In this document: piece by piece, positions 32,611 through 32,636 of the stretch
Numbering within the stretch: position 1 is the stretch's first letter
Layout of the letters: each line of letters starts with the position of its first letter
NCBI GenBank assembly: GCA_004802705.1
Contig: SGPL01000375.1
Location: 1-32,636 of the forward strand
Reading direction: 5' to 3'
From: Bondarzewia mesenterica
Taxonomy: Eukaryota; Basidiomycota; Agaricomycetes; Russulales; Bondarzewiaceae
Length of the DNA stretch: 32,636 nt
Translations under genes and position numbers: made by a program
Notes under the pieces: generated by a model
The model's database searches: none
The model's input: only the letters and a program-made list of their open reading frames with translations
What the model was told of the DNA's origin: nothing

Positions 32611-32636
32611 TTTCGGGGAAGAAAATGGCCAAATTT

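Overview
The window looks like nuclear DNA of a basidiomycete fungus, most likely an Agaricomycete. Genes are split by many short GT-AG introns (mostly 50-70 bases). The protein set (XPF/Rad1 nuclease, F-box protein, secreted GH29 fucosidase, secreted RlpA-like double-psi beta-barrel protein) is typical of mushrooms. The left end carries a tyrosine-recombinase retrotransposon of a kind known from these fungi. All calls were made by reading; no database search was run.

Layout. 1 to about 4,480: a minus-strand DIRS/Ngaro-like retrotransposon with a gag-like zinc-knuckle ORF, a reverse transcriptase/RNase H ORF and a tyrosine recombinase ORF broken by one in-frame TGA; its far end lies outside the window. 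About 4,480-11,596: roughly 7 kb with no recognisable gene. 11,597-16,057: a large + strand gene with a beta-rich N-terminal half and three coil-hydrophobic-coil units that resemble ClyA/HBL/Xax alpha-pore-forming toxins, interrupted by one frame break. 16,905-20,786: a 13-exon XPF/Rad1 gene. 21,361-22,307 (minus): F-box protein. 22,887-23,944 (minus): RRM protein with an RG-rich tail, divergent from 24,193-25,563 (+), a microbial-type PARG-like (TIGR02452/DUF2263) protein. 26,630-30,192: a 20-exon GH29 alpha-L-fucosidase gene with several microexons, one of 9 bases. 30,495-30,575 (minus): tRNA-Glu(CTC) with a 9-base intron. 30,971-31,525 (minus): small secreted double-psi beta-barrel protein. 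The last 270 bases hold short repeated motifs that look like the edge of another repeat element.

The genes do not form an obvious pathway cluster. The middle is ordinary housekeeping sequence (DNA repair, RNA binding, ADP-ribose metabolism, ubiquitin targeting) and the right side holds secreted proteins. The most novel item is the giant multi-module pore-former-like protein at 11,597-16,057, which sits beside a gene-poor, transposon-bearing region. The second is the extreme exon fragmentation of the fucosidase gene around its most conserved catalytic-domain motifs.
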